Shown piece after piece: positions 25,749 to 33,101 of a DNA stretch of 64,000 nucleotides (positions are counted from its first letter, which is position 1; each line of letters begins with the position of its first letter). This DNA comes from Gammaproteobacteria bacterium (GTDB taxonomy: Bacteria; Pseudomonadota; Gammaproteobacteria; S012-40), in the NCBI GenBank assembly GCA_029881255.1, contig JAOUMY010000001.1, positions 372,001 to 436,000 of the forward strand, written 5' to 3'. The position numbers and the translations under genes are program-made. The notes beneath the pieces are model-generated. The model was not told the origin of the DNA. It saw nothing but the letters and a program-made list of their open reading frames with translations, and did not search any database.

Positions 25749-26798
25749 ATGCCAGAGCGTCAAACCATCAATTCCATTTGTATCATGCGCATGTCTGCGA
25801 TCGGTGACGCTGTGCTGACCATACCTCTCGTTCAGAGTCTTCAATATAGCTTTCCTCAGGCGCGTATATATTGGATTACCAGCCCCATAATCTATTCGCT
25901 ATTAAAGGATCTCGAAGGCGTAGAATTTATCGTCGCCGACAAACCTTCTTCATTGAAAGACTATCTTGCCCTGCGACGACAGCTACGAAAATATCGCTTT
26001 GATATTCTCCTGGCCATACAGGTCAGCCTACGCATAAACCTGATATACCCCTTTATACGTGCCGAACGTAAAATCGGCTATGATCGCAAACGGGCCCGCG
26101 ATGGTCAGTGGCTGTTTACCAATGAGCGAATTGCGCATCGTATATGTCATACCCTTGAGAGTTTTCTGGATTTCGCGGACTTTGTCGGCGCAGACACCAG
26201 GCATTGGCCATGGGGCTTACCCATTGATCAGGCCACCCAGACGTGGGCGCGCGAACAATTGGCGGCTGGCGCAGGGAAACATATCGTTGTCGTCAATCCC
26301 GCGGCCAGTTCCGTTGAACGCACATGGCCCGAGGAAAGTTATGTCGCGCTAATCGACGAACTTCATGCACACGGCGAAGTATTTGTAGTCTTGACCGGAG
26401 GACCATCTCCTGATGAATTATCACTTGGCCAGCGGATCTCTCAAGCCTGCATGCAAGCACCACTAAATCTCGTAGGCAAAACGAAATTATTACAACTTGC
26501 CGCCGTGTTGCAACAAGCCAACTGCGTAGTAGCGCCAGATACCGGTCCGGCGCATATTGCCAGCGCCGTTAACACACCTGTTGTGGGATTGTATGCGGTT
26601 GCCTCGCCAACACTATGGGGACCGTATCGCTCCATGCATCTCAGCATCGATCATCACGCAGAGGCGATACGCACCATCTTAAACAAAGACCCGGATAGTG
26701 TCTCGCCAATGACACGGGTACATGACAGACGTGCAATGGATCTAATCACTGTTGAAGAGGTATTGGATAAAGTCCGACAGGCTCTTAGTGTGACTTGA
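25749..26798 (+). CDS. Family 9 glycosyltransferase, heptosyltransferase-like
   Basis: A GT-B enzyme of 349 residues in the family of WaaC/WaaF/WaaQ. The N terminus has ICIMRMSAIGDAVLTIPLVQSLQYSFPQARI. The C-terminal nucleotide-sugar site shows VVNPAASSVERTWPEESYVAL, the GGPSPDE turn and VAPDTGPAHIASAVNTPVVGLYA. ADP-heptose is the usual donor, in keeping with the neighbouring hldE gene. Which heptose (I, II or III) it adds is not clear from sequence. It converges on hldE, the genes overlapping by 14 bases. Confidence 0.92.
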   Translation: MPERQTINSICIMRMSAIGDAVLTIPLVQSLQYSFPQARIYWITSPIIYSLLKDLEGVEFIVADKPSSLKDYLALRRQLRKYRFDILLAIQVSLRINLIYPFIRAERKIGYDRKRARDGQWLFTNERIAHRICHTLESFLDFADFVGADTRHWPWGLPIDQATQTWAREQLAAGAGKHIVVVNPAASSVERTWPEESYVALIDELHAHGEVFVVLTGGPSPDELSLGQRISQACMQAPLNLVGKTKLLQLAAVLQQANCVVAPDTGPAHIASAVNTPVVGLYAVASPTLWGPYRSMHLSIDHHAEAIRTILNKDPDSVSPMTRVHDRRAMDLITVEEVLDKVRQALSVT

Positions 26799-28209
26799 TC
26801 GCGTCAATGATACGTGAAGTGGACACGCCTTCGACAAAAGACAATACGCGTACTTCTCCTCCGGCGTCACGTACGCATCGGTTTCCGGCGATTTGTTCTG
26901 GTCGGTAGTCGCCGCCTTTGACCAAGACATCGGGCAAAACACGACAGATCAATCGCTCAGGCGTTTCTTCCGAGAATGGTACTACCCAGTCCACGGCGGA
27001 AAGTCCCGACAACACCGCCATGCGTTGCTCCAGACTGTTGACCGGTCGACTCGGGCCTTTGAGTTTTTTAACCGAATCATCATCGTTTACCGCGACGATC
27101 AATCTATCACCCAGTTGGCGTGCCTGTTCCAGATAGCTGACATGACCAGCGTGTAAAATATCGAAGCATCCGTTAGTCATGACTATGCGCTCACCTTTCC
27201 TGCGCGACTCATTTACCATCACAAGCAACAGTTCTTCGTCAGCGATTCCTTGCTGATGCCCGTAGCCACTCTTTAACATCATGCGGATTTCGGCTTCACT
27301 GGCAGTAGCCGCGCCCAGTTTGCCGACAGTAACACCGGCTGCGATGTTCGACAGCGCCATGGCATCTTCCAGAGACGCGCCGGCAGCAAATGCGGTCGCC
27401 AGGGTTGCGATAACAGTATCCCCGGCACCGGTCACGTCGAACACTTCGCGCGCCTGCGTAGGCAGGTGAACTGGGACTTGCCCTTTACGGAACAAAGACA
27501 TTCCGCGCTCGCCTCGCGTCACCAGTAAGGCTTCCAACTCCAGCTTCTGCACCAACGCCTCTGCCTTTCGCTGCATTTCCTGTTCGGATGCGCAATGACC
27601 AACAACGGCTTCGAACTCCGGCATATTGGGCGTAATCAAACTCGCTCCGCGATATTTTTCAAAATCGCTGCCTTTGGGATCCACAAAAACGGGAATCTTG
27701 CGCTGACGCGCAGCAGCAATCATTTTCTCCACCCCAGCCATAGTGCCTTTAGCATAATCGGACAATAGCAATAGGCCACAATGGGAGAGCTGCCCTTCTA
27801 TTCGTTGCTGAAACAGCTGCTGGTCAAACACAAGTGGCGTACTTTCGAAATCGAGGCGTATGAGTTGCTGTTGCTGACTGATGACGCGCAACTTGGTAAT
27901 GGTTTCGATGCCTGGAGATCGTAGAATATCGCTGACTGCACCGGCTTCCACCAGACTCTGTTCGATTTGTCTGGCCCCTTCGTCATCACCCGCCACACCA
28001 CAAAGTACCGACTGACCGCGTAGCGCGGCTATGTTCAAGGCCACGTTGGCAGCGCCGCCGGCACGCGCCTGCTGGTTATTGACCCGCACAACGGGTACTG
28101 GCGCCTCCGGCGATATGCGTGATGTGCCACCATACCAATAGCTGTCGAGCATGATGTCGCCGACGACAAGAATTTTAGCTTGGGAGAAATCAGGGATGTG
28201 TAGATTCAT
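26785..28209 (-). CDS. hldE: Bifunctional heptose 7-phosphate kinase / heptose 1-phosphate adenylyltransferase HldE
   Basis: It makes ADP-D-glycero-D-manno-heptose in two steps for LPS inner core. The first domain (about 1-315) is a ribokinase-fold kinase: VVGDIMLDSYWYG, RAGGAANVALNIA, and the DVTGAGDTVIATLA catalytic motif. The second (about 335-474) is a cytidylyltransferase-type nucleotidyltransferase: MTNGCFDILHAGHVSYLEQARQLGD, and EGVSTSRIIDAI with the STS motif. ATG 28209 is preferred over an upstream GTG at 28215, which has no better ribosome binding site. The length is standard. Confidence 0.97.
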   Translation of the reverse strand: MNLHIPDFSQAKILVVGDIMLDSYWYGGTSRISPEAPVPVVRVNNQQARAGGAANVALNIAALRGQSVLCGVAGDDEGARQIEQSLVEAGAVSDILRSPGIETITKLRVISQQQQLIRLDFESTPLVFDQQLFQQRIEGQLSHCGLLLLSDYAKGTMAGVEKMIAAARQRKIPVFVDPKGSDFEKYRGASLITPNMPEFEAVVGHCASEQEMQRKAEALVQKLELEALLVTRGERGMSLFRKGQVPVHLPTQAREVFDVTGAGDTVIATLATAFAAGASLEDAMALSNIAAGVTVGKLGAATASEAEIRMMLKSGYGHQQGIADEELLLVMVNESRRKGERIVMTNGCFDILHAGHVSYLEQARQLGDRLIVAVNDDDSVKKLKGPSRPVNSLEQRMAVLSGLSAVDWVVPFSEETPERLICRVLPDVLVKGGDYRPEQIAGNRCVRDAGGEVRVLSFVEGVSTSRIIDAIKSH

Positions 28210-28575
28210 ATGCACCGGTTGAGGTTGTCAGGGCTCAAATAATAACATTTTTAGCGTGTTGCATCGTTGGATTAACGACCTTGTTGACCAGAATGATTAA
28301 CCAGACTGCCGCGGTCTATCTCTGTTAAAACCAACCATCATTTTTTCGCCAACACCCCTAGGTCTTGAATCCCCTCCTTCGGGCGGACGGTTGTGGCGTA
28401 GATGAAATGGTATAACGAAACGTTGTCATACACGCTATTTTCCTCATCTTCAGTACAAGTCAATATCACTTAGCGACACTCTCCTGTACCTGTCTGTGAC
28501 AAACAATACAACACTATCAACGGAAATACTTTGTTGACCCAAGGTTCACCTTACTAGCCTAACCATGATCTAACT
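28210..28575. other. Unassigned intergenic region with a small open or decayed frame
   Basis: A stretch of about 430 bases (to 28637) between hldE and a GT2 gene. On the minus strand a GTG at 28469 opens 43 codons to a TGA at 28338-28340. The same frame continues after that TGA for 21 codons to a TAA at 28272-28274, so 66 codons hold one internal stop. The peptide has coding-like composition (ATTVRPKEGIQDLGVLAKK). There is no clear ribosome binding site, terminator or known RNA motif. It may be a small gene, a gene relic or a non-coding RNA. Confidence 0.4.
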
Positions 28576-28603
28576 TTGTACCTGCTGCGGGTTTTGCTAT
28601 CAT
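28576..28603 (+). promoter_or_regulatory. Candidate promoter of the GT2 gene
   Basis: TTGTAC and TATCAT are separated by 16 bases, ending 34 bases before the ATG at 28638. The two elements match four and five of six consensus bases. Confidence 0.35.
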
Positions 28604-28637
28604 TTTGCCTCATGTAACTTCTGACAAAGATACCCAG

Positions 28638-29588
28638 ATGAAGATTAGCGGTTTTACCTTTATCAAAAACGCCGAATCCCTGTATTTTCCTGCCAAACAA
28701 GCAATCGAGTCGATATTGCCTATTTGCGACGAATTCGTTATCGCACTGGGCGAGAGCGACCCAGGAGATAAAACGCTGGAGCTCATACAGTCGATAGGCT
28801 CCGATAAGATTAAGATTGTCAACACCACATGGGATACCGCGACCTACCGACGCAACACCATTTATGCGCAACAAACCGATGTTGCCAAATCCGCATGTAG
28901 CGGTGACTGGCTATTCTACATCCAGGGCGATGAAGCCGTTCATGAAGACGATCTGGACGAGGTGCTCAAAGCTTGTCGAGATAACCTGGATAATGATCAG
29001 GTTGAGGGCTTTCTTTTTAACTATATGCACTTCTGGGGGGACTACTGGCATTACCATCGTTGTCACTGCTGGTATAGAAGAGAAATACGCCTAATCCGCA
29101 ATCTTCCTAACATCCATTCATGGCGAGATGCGCAGTCCTTTCGAAAATTTGATGTTTGGAACGACACATTCGAGGATTATGTTAAGAAAGAAAGCAGTCA
29201 TAAACTAAAGGTGAAACAACTCAATGCCAGAGTTTTTCATTACGGCTACGTCAGACCCCCTCGCACCCTATCGAAGAAAACCTCATCGGCCAGTGCACGA
29301 TACAGCGACAAAGACCCAGCCGAGCAGGAACAGCAGACCGTGAAAACGTTTTATTATGGCCCCCTGCAAAATCTGAACATCTTTACTGGTAGCCATCCCG
29401 CTGCGATGAAGGAATGGATTGATCAATTCAATTGGAAAGATGATCTTCAGTATTATGGCGAACGTGATATGAGCAAACCACTCTACAAACACGAAAGACT
29501 CAAGTATCGAATACTCTCATACATAGAGGATCGATTTCTTGGTGAGCGGGAAATCGGCGGTTTCAAGAACTACCAACTCCTTCGCTAA
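28638..29588 (+). CDS. GT2-like glycosyltransferase
   Basis: A 316-residue GT-A-fold enzyme. The start at 28638 is chosen because MKISGFTFIKNAE is the family opening; an earlier in-frame start (28605) would add unrelated residues. The acceptor/donor site reads WLFYIQGDEAVHEDD, where QGDE stands at the place of the usual DxD. Further conserved-looking elements are GFLFNYMHFWGDYWHYHRCHCWYRREIRLIRN (a Cys- and Trp-rich patch) and RVFHYGYVRPP. It precedes UDP-glucuronate decarboxylase and a GT4 gene, so it probably builds a surface polysaccharide. The sugar transferred is unknown. Confidence 0.85.
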   Translation: MKISGFTFIKNAESLYFPAKQAIESILPICDEFVIALGESDPGDKTLELIQSIGSDKIKIVNTTWDTATYRRNTIYAQQTDVAKSACSGDWLFYIQGDEAVHEDDLDEVLKACRDNLDNDQVEGFLFNYMHFWGDYWHYHRCHCWYRREIRLIRNLPNIHSWRDAQSFRKFDVWNDTFEDYVKKESSHKLKVKQLNARVFHYGYVRPPRTLSKKTSSASARYSDKDPAEQEQQTVKTFYYGPLQNLNIFTGSHPAAMKEWIDQFNWKDDLQYYGERDMSKPLYKHERLKYRILSYIEDRFLGEREIGGFKNYQLLR

Positions 29589-29714
29589 AATTCAATACAC
29601 CATAACAATCGTGGACTCTGGCGTGCATCATACATTTAAACTGTTTTTGCTTTGTTGATGGGGTATTATTGAAAGTCACGATAGGCTAATGAAAAATAAC
29701 TTCCTGGAAATTGT

Positions 29715-30671
29715 ATGACGAAAAGAGTGTTGGTTACCGGCGGTGCGGGCTTTCTCGGAAGCCATCTTTGTGAACAAATTCTGTCCCAAGGTAATGAAGT
29801 GATTTGCCTGGATAATTTTTTCACGGGCAGCAAACGCAACATTGCGCATCTACTCAACCACCCCTATTTTGAATTGCTACGCCACGATGTTACTTTTCCG
29901 TTATATGTCGAAATTGACGAAATCTATAATCTCGCGTGCCCTGCCAGCCCCGTTCACTATCAGTTTGATCCGGTTCAGACAACCAAAACCAGCGTACATG
30001 GCGCAATAAACATGCTTGGCCTGGCCAAACGTACGAAAGCTAAAATTTTGCAGGCTTCCACTTCGGAAGTCTATGGAGACCCGGAGATTCACCCACAGAC
30101 TGAAGACTATTGGGGGCACGTTAACCCCATTGGTATACGCTCTTGTTATGACGAGGGAAAACGCTGTGCGGAGACGCTGTTTTTTGACTACTTCCGACAA
30201 CACAAACTAAGAATCAAAGTCATTCGCATTTTTAACACCTATGGACCACGCATGCAGCCCAATGATGGCCGAGTGGTGTCAAATTTTATTCTTCAAGCCT
30301 TGCGTAACCAGGACATTACTGTTTATGGAGAAGGGACGCAGACTCGTAGTTTTTGCTACGTCGACGAGTTGATTGACGGTATGGTAAAAATGATGAACTC
30401 ACGCGATGACTTTACCGGCCCGGTTAATTTGGGGAATCCCAACGAATTTACCATGCTTGAGTTAGCGCAGGCGGTTATCGACTTAACTGGCAGCCGTTCT
30501 AAAATCACACACAAACCTTTACCTCAGGATGACCCGACACAACGCCAGCCAGATATTACTCTGGCTAAAAAGGAACTCGACTGGGAGCCTAAAATTCGTC
30601 TGGAAGAAGGATTGAAAAAGACGATCAATTATTTTGACGAGTTAATATCAAAGGAACTGGTTCAATCTTAA
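29715..30671 (+). CDS. UDP-glucuronic acid decarboxylase (UDP-xylose synthase)
   Basis: It converts UDP-glucuronate to UDP-xylose through a NAD-bound 4-keto intermediate. The 318-residue extended short-chain dehydrogenase has the NAD motif [10 protein letters not shown], the family-specific [25 protein letters not shown], the catalytic pair in SCYDEGKR and [10 protein letters not shown]. It ends with [17 protein letters not shown]. These features separate it from UDP-glucose epimerases. UDP-xylose may feed the neighbouring GT2 and GT4 enzymes. No UDP-glucose dehydrogenase lies in the window. Confidence 0.95.
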   Translation: MTKRVLVTGGAGFLGSHLCEQILSQGNEVICLDNFFTGSKRNIAHLLNHPYFELLRHDVTFPLYVEIDEIYNLACPASPVHYQFDPVQTTKTSVHGAINMLGLAKRTKAKILQASTSEVYGDPEIHPQTEDYWGHVNPIGIRSCYDEGKRCAETLFFDYFRQHKLRIKVIRIFNTYGPRMQPNDGRVVSNFILQALRNQDITVYGEGTQTRSFCYVDELIDGMVKMMNSRDDFTGPVNLGNPNEFTMLELAQAVIDLTGSRSKITHKPLPQDDPTQRQPDITLAKKELDWEPKIRLEEGLKKTINYFDELISKELVQS

Positions 30672-30683
30672 ATATATTACATC

Positions 30684-30710
30684 GTGAGAAACTCGCCTTG
30701 GGTTTCTCAC
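30684..30710. repeat. Stem-loop between convergent genes
   Basis: A perfect 9-bp inverted repeat (GTGAGAAAC/GTTTCTCAC) with a nine-base loop, midway between the decarboxylase and GT4 stops. There is no T run on either side, so it is not a standard terminator but may protect 3' ends or end transcription weakly. Confidence 0.5.
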
Positions 30711-30737
30711 TGGATTCGTAATCGAACTCAGATATTG

Positions 30738-31871
30738 TTACAGCAGACCTTGGTAGACAGACATCATATTTTCTGCACACACCTTCGGTTGGAATTTTCT
30801 GGTATGCACCTTACCTTGATCAATCATTTCCTGCGCCAAGTCCGCATTATTGACAATTTCCGTTATTGATCTCGCAAGCGTATCGACATCACTACAATCC
30901 ACCAAGGCCGCCGCATCACCGCCGGTTTCAGTAAAACAAGAACCCGTCGATGCAATCACCGGCGTACCCATGCACATAGATTCAATAATTGGTATCCCGA
31001 AACCTTCATATAAAGATGGATACACAAACAATTTCGCCGCCTTGTATAGTTGCGGCAAATCCTCGTTCGGAATATATCCGGGGAAAAAGACCTTTTCCGA
31101 TAAACCGAGTTTTGCGGCGCTCGCCTGCAAGCTTTTTTTGTATGAACCGTTACCGGCAAGCACCAGCGAGCAATCAGTTCTTGAAGCAAAACTGGCATAG
31201 GCCTGCAGCAGGCTGTCGAGATTCTTGCTCTCGGTCAGTGCGCCTACATAAAAAATGAAATTCTGCGGCAAACCAAATTTCGAATACACATCCTGACTAT
31301 CGACAACAAGGCTATCGTCGAAAAATTTCTGGTCACAACTTTGATAAACCACCGAAATTTTCTCCGGTGCAATGCTCAAATATTCCTGTAAATCTCGCTT
31401 AGTCTGCTCGCTTACCGCGACAATTTTGTCTGCGGCCTGACATGCATAGCGTAACTTACGCATATAAATTTTACGATCTACCCATTTATGGAACTCGGGA
31501 TGCTTTAAAAACAATAGATCATGGACAGTCACAACAGAACGGATCTGAGTTCGCTTGTGAATACCATATGGCAACTCATGACTCAAACCGTGAAAGATAT
31601 CAATTTTGTCTTTGCTTGCCGCAGATGCAAGCCCGTACATCCGCCATACCGCGGATAATTTCTTCCCTAAAACCGATGATGGTAGACGAGTCTGAACTTT
31701 ACCCAGTTGCGACAACCAAGCTTTACGCTCATCACCCGCGGGTTTGGCAGAATAAAGTAAATATTCGTATTGAGGAAAATAAAGGGAAAGGTCACGGATC
31801 AGGGTACGACTATAGTTACCCAGACCTCGATTATTAAAAAAAGCCCGCTTGGCGTCGAAGCCGATGCGCAT
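30738..31871 (-). CDS. Family 4 (GT1-superfamily) glycosyltransferase
   Basis: A retaining GT-B enzyme of 377 residues. N-terminal features are MRIGFDAKRAFFNNRGLGNYSRTL and VVTVHDLLFLKHPEF. The C-terminal donor site shows FYVGALTESKNLDSLL, VFFPGYIPNEDLPQLYKAAKLFVYPSLYEGFGIPIIESMCMGTPV with the EGFGIPxxE motif. Proteins of this type include mannosyltransferases. It faces the UDP-glucuronate decarboxylase gene and is probably part of the same surface-sugar pathway. The start at 31871 directly precedes conserved sequence. Confidence 0.92.
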   Translation of the reverse strand: MRIGFDAKRAFFNNRGLGNYSRTLIRDLSLYFPQYEYLLYSAKPAGDERKAWLSQLGKVQTRLPSSVLGKKLSAVWRMYGLASAASKDKIDIFHGLSHELPYGIHKRTQIRSVVTVHDLLFLKHPEFHKWVDRKIYMRKLRYACQAADKIVAVSEQTKRDLQEYLSIAPEKISVVYQSCDQKFFDDSLVVDSQDVYSKFGLPQNFIFYVGALTESKNLDSLLQAYASFASRTDCSLVLAGNGSYKKSLQASAAKLGLSEKVFFPGYIPNEDLPQLYKAAKLFVYPSLYEGFGIPIIESMCMGTPVIASTGSCFTETGGDAAALVDCSDVDTLARSITEIVNNADLAQEMIDQGKVHTRKFQPKVCAENMMSVYQGLL

Positions 31872-31886
31872 TCGGTTGGGAAAACG

Positions 31887-32078
31887 CTATTTGGATTTTA
31901 AAACGTATTCAGCTCCGCAGTAAGGGCACTTGGCCTCACCAGTCTTTTCAATTGGAAGATAAACCCGTGGATGCATATTCCACAGTGCCGTACCTTCCAT
32001 TGGACAATGTAACGGTAAAGCGGAACGCGTTACTTCAAATCGGCTGCGGGTGTTGGATTGACTCTGATTAGCAGACAT
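31887..32078 (-). CDS. CHCC zinc-finger protein
   Basis: A 63-residue protein of the CHCC zinc-finger family (related to a subunit of mitochondrial complex I), with LPLHCPMEG, HPRVYLPI and CPYCGAEYVL supplying one Cys, one His and two Cys. The start at 32078 is preferred because AGGTG lies 8 bases upstream; upstream ATGs at 32102 and 32105 overlap the ilvE stop. It follows ilvE in one operon, an arrangement common in beta- and gammaproteobacteria. The function is not established; zinc binding is inferred from the motif. Confidence 0.85.
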   Translation of the reverse strand: MSANQSQSNTRSRFEVTRSALPLHCPMEGTALWNMHPRVYLPIEKTGEAKCPYCGAEYVLKSK

Positions 32079-32101
32079 AGCTTCTTCACCTGTTGTATTC
32101 A

Positions 32102-33022
32102 TCATACGTAGCTCAACCAGTGTTCATATTCGGAAAGTCGTCCGTGAACGATATCGAAATATTTGCTTTGCAGTTTTTCTGTGATCGGACCGCGGCGCCC
32201 CTCACCGATCACGCGATTATCAACCTCGCGTATCGGTGTTACCTCCGCCGCGGTACCGGTAAAAAATGCCTCATCCGCGACATAAACTTCGTCACGCGTG
32301 ATGCGTTTTTCTTTTACTTCCAGGCCCATCTCTTTTGCCAGACTGACTATCGTGGCTCGGGTAATTCCGTCCAGCGCAGATGTTAGATCAGGCGTATAGA
32401 TAACGCCATCGCGGACAATAAAAATATTCTCGCCACTACCTTCAGCAACATAACCTTCGTTATCCAGCAGCATCGCCTCATCGTAGCCGCAATCAAGGGC
32501 TTCACGTAGCGCCAACATGGAGTTCATGTAGTTGCCATTGGCTTTGGCCTTGCACATAGTAATGTTGACGTGATGACGCGTAAATGATGAGGTACGGATG
32601 CGAATTCCTTTTTCCAGCCCTTCTGCACCCAAATAACTACCCCACGACCAGGCAGCGACCATCACATGAGTTTGAAGGTTGTCGGCACGCAAGCCCATCC
32701 CTTCCGAACCATAAAAACACATCGGGCGGATATAGGCAGAATCCAGTTTATTCTCCCGCACAGCGGCAATCGTCGCCTGATTGACCTCGTCTTTGGAATA
32801 TGGCATCGGCATTTGCAGAATCTTGGCGGAACGGAAAAGCCGGTCAGTATGTTCCTTCAATCGGAAAATAGCAGCACCCTTAGCGGTCTTATATGCGCGC
32901 ACACCTTCGAACACACCCATGCCGTAGTGCAGGGTATGTGTTAATACATGGGTCTTGGCTTCGCGCCAGGGGACAAGCTCACCATCGAGCCAGATGACGC
33001 CATCGCGATCATCCATTGTCAT
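32102..33022 (-). CDS. ilvE: Branched-chain amino acid aminotransferase IlvE
   Basis: A pyridoxal-phosphate fold-type IV transaminase for leucine, isoleucine and valine, 306 residues. Conserved elements are THTLHYGMGVFEGVRAY at the N terminus, RPMCFYGSEGMGL, the PLP lysine in MCKAKANGNYMNSMLA, EGSGENIFIV, and DEVYVADEAFFTGTAAEVTPIREVD. The ATG at 33022 has AGGAG 9 bases upstream. It is the first gene of the pair with the zinc-finger protein. The substrate-loop pattern supports IlvE rather than a D-amino acid transaminase. Confidence 0.96.
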   Translation of the reverse strand: MTMDDRDGVIWLDGELVPWREAKTHVLTHTLHYGMGVFEGVRAYKTAKGAAIFRLKEHTDRLFRSAKILQMPMPYSKDEVNQATIAAVRENKLDSAYIRPMCFYGSEGMGLRADNLQTHVMVAAWSWGSYLGAEGLEKGIRIRTSSFTRHHVNITMCKAKANGNYMNSMLALREALDCGYDEAMLLDNEGYVAEGSGENIFIVRDGVIYTPDLTSALDGITRATIVSLAKEMGLEVKEKRITRDEVYVADEAFFTGTAAEVTPIREVDNRVIGEGRRGPITEKLQSKYFDIVHGRLSEYEHWLSYV

Positions 33023-33101
33023 AAACTACTACTCCTAAAATCTGATTCGGCAATTCACAAGACCGCGTATTCTACCCGAGCCGAACGCTAAGAGATAGGT
33101 T

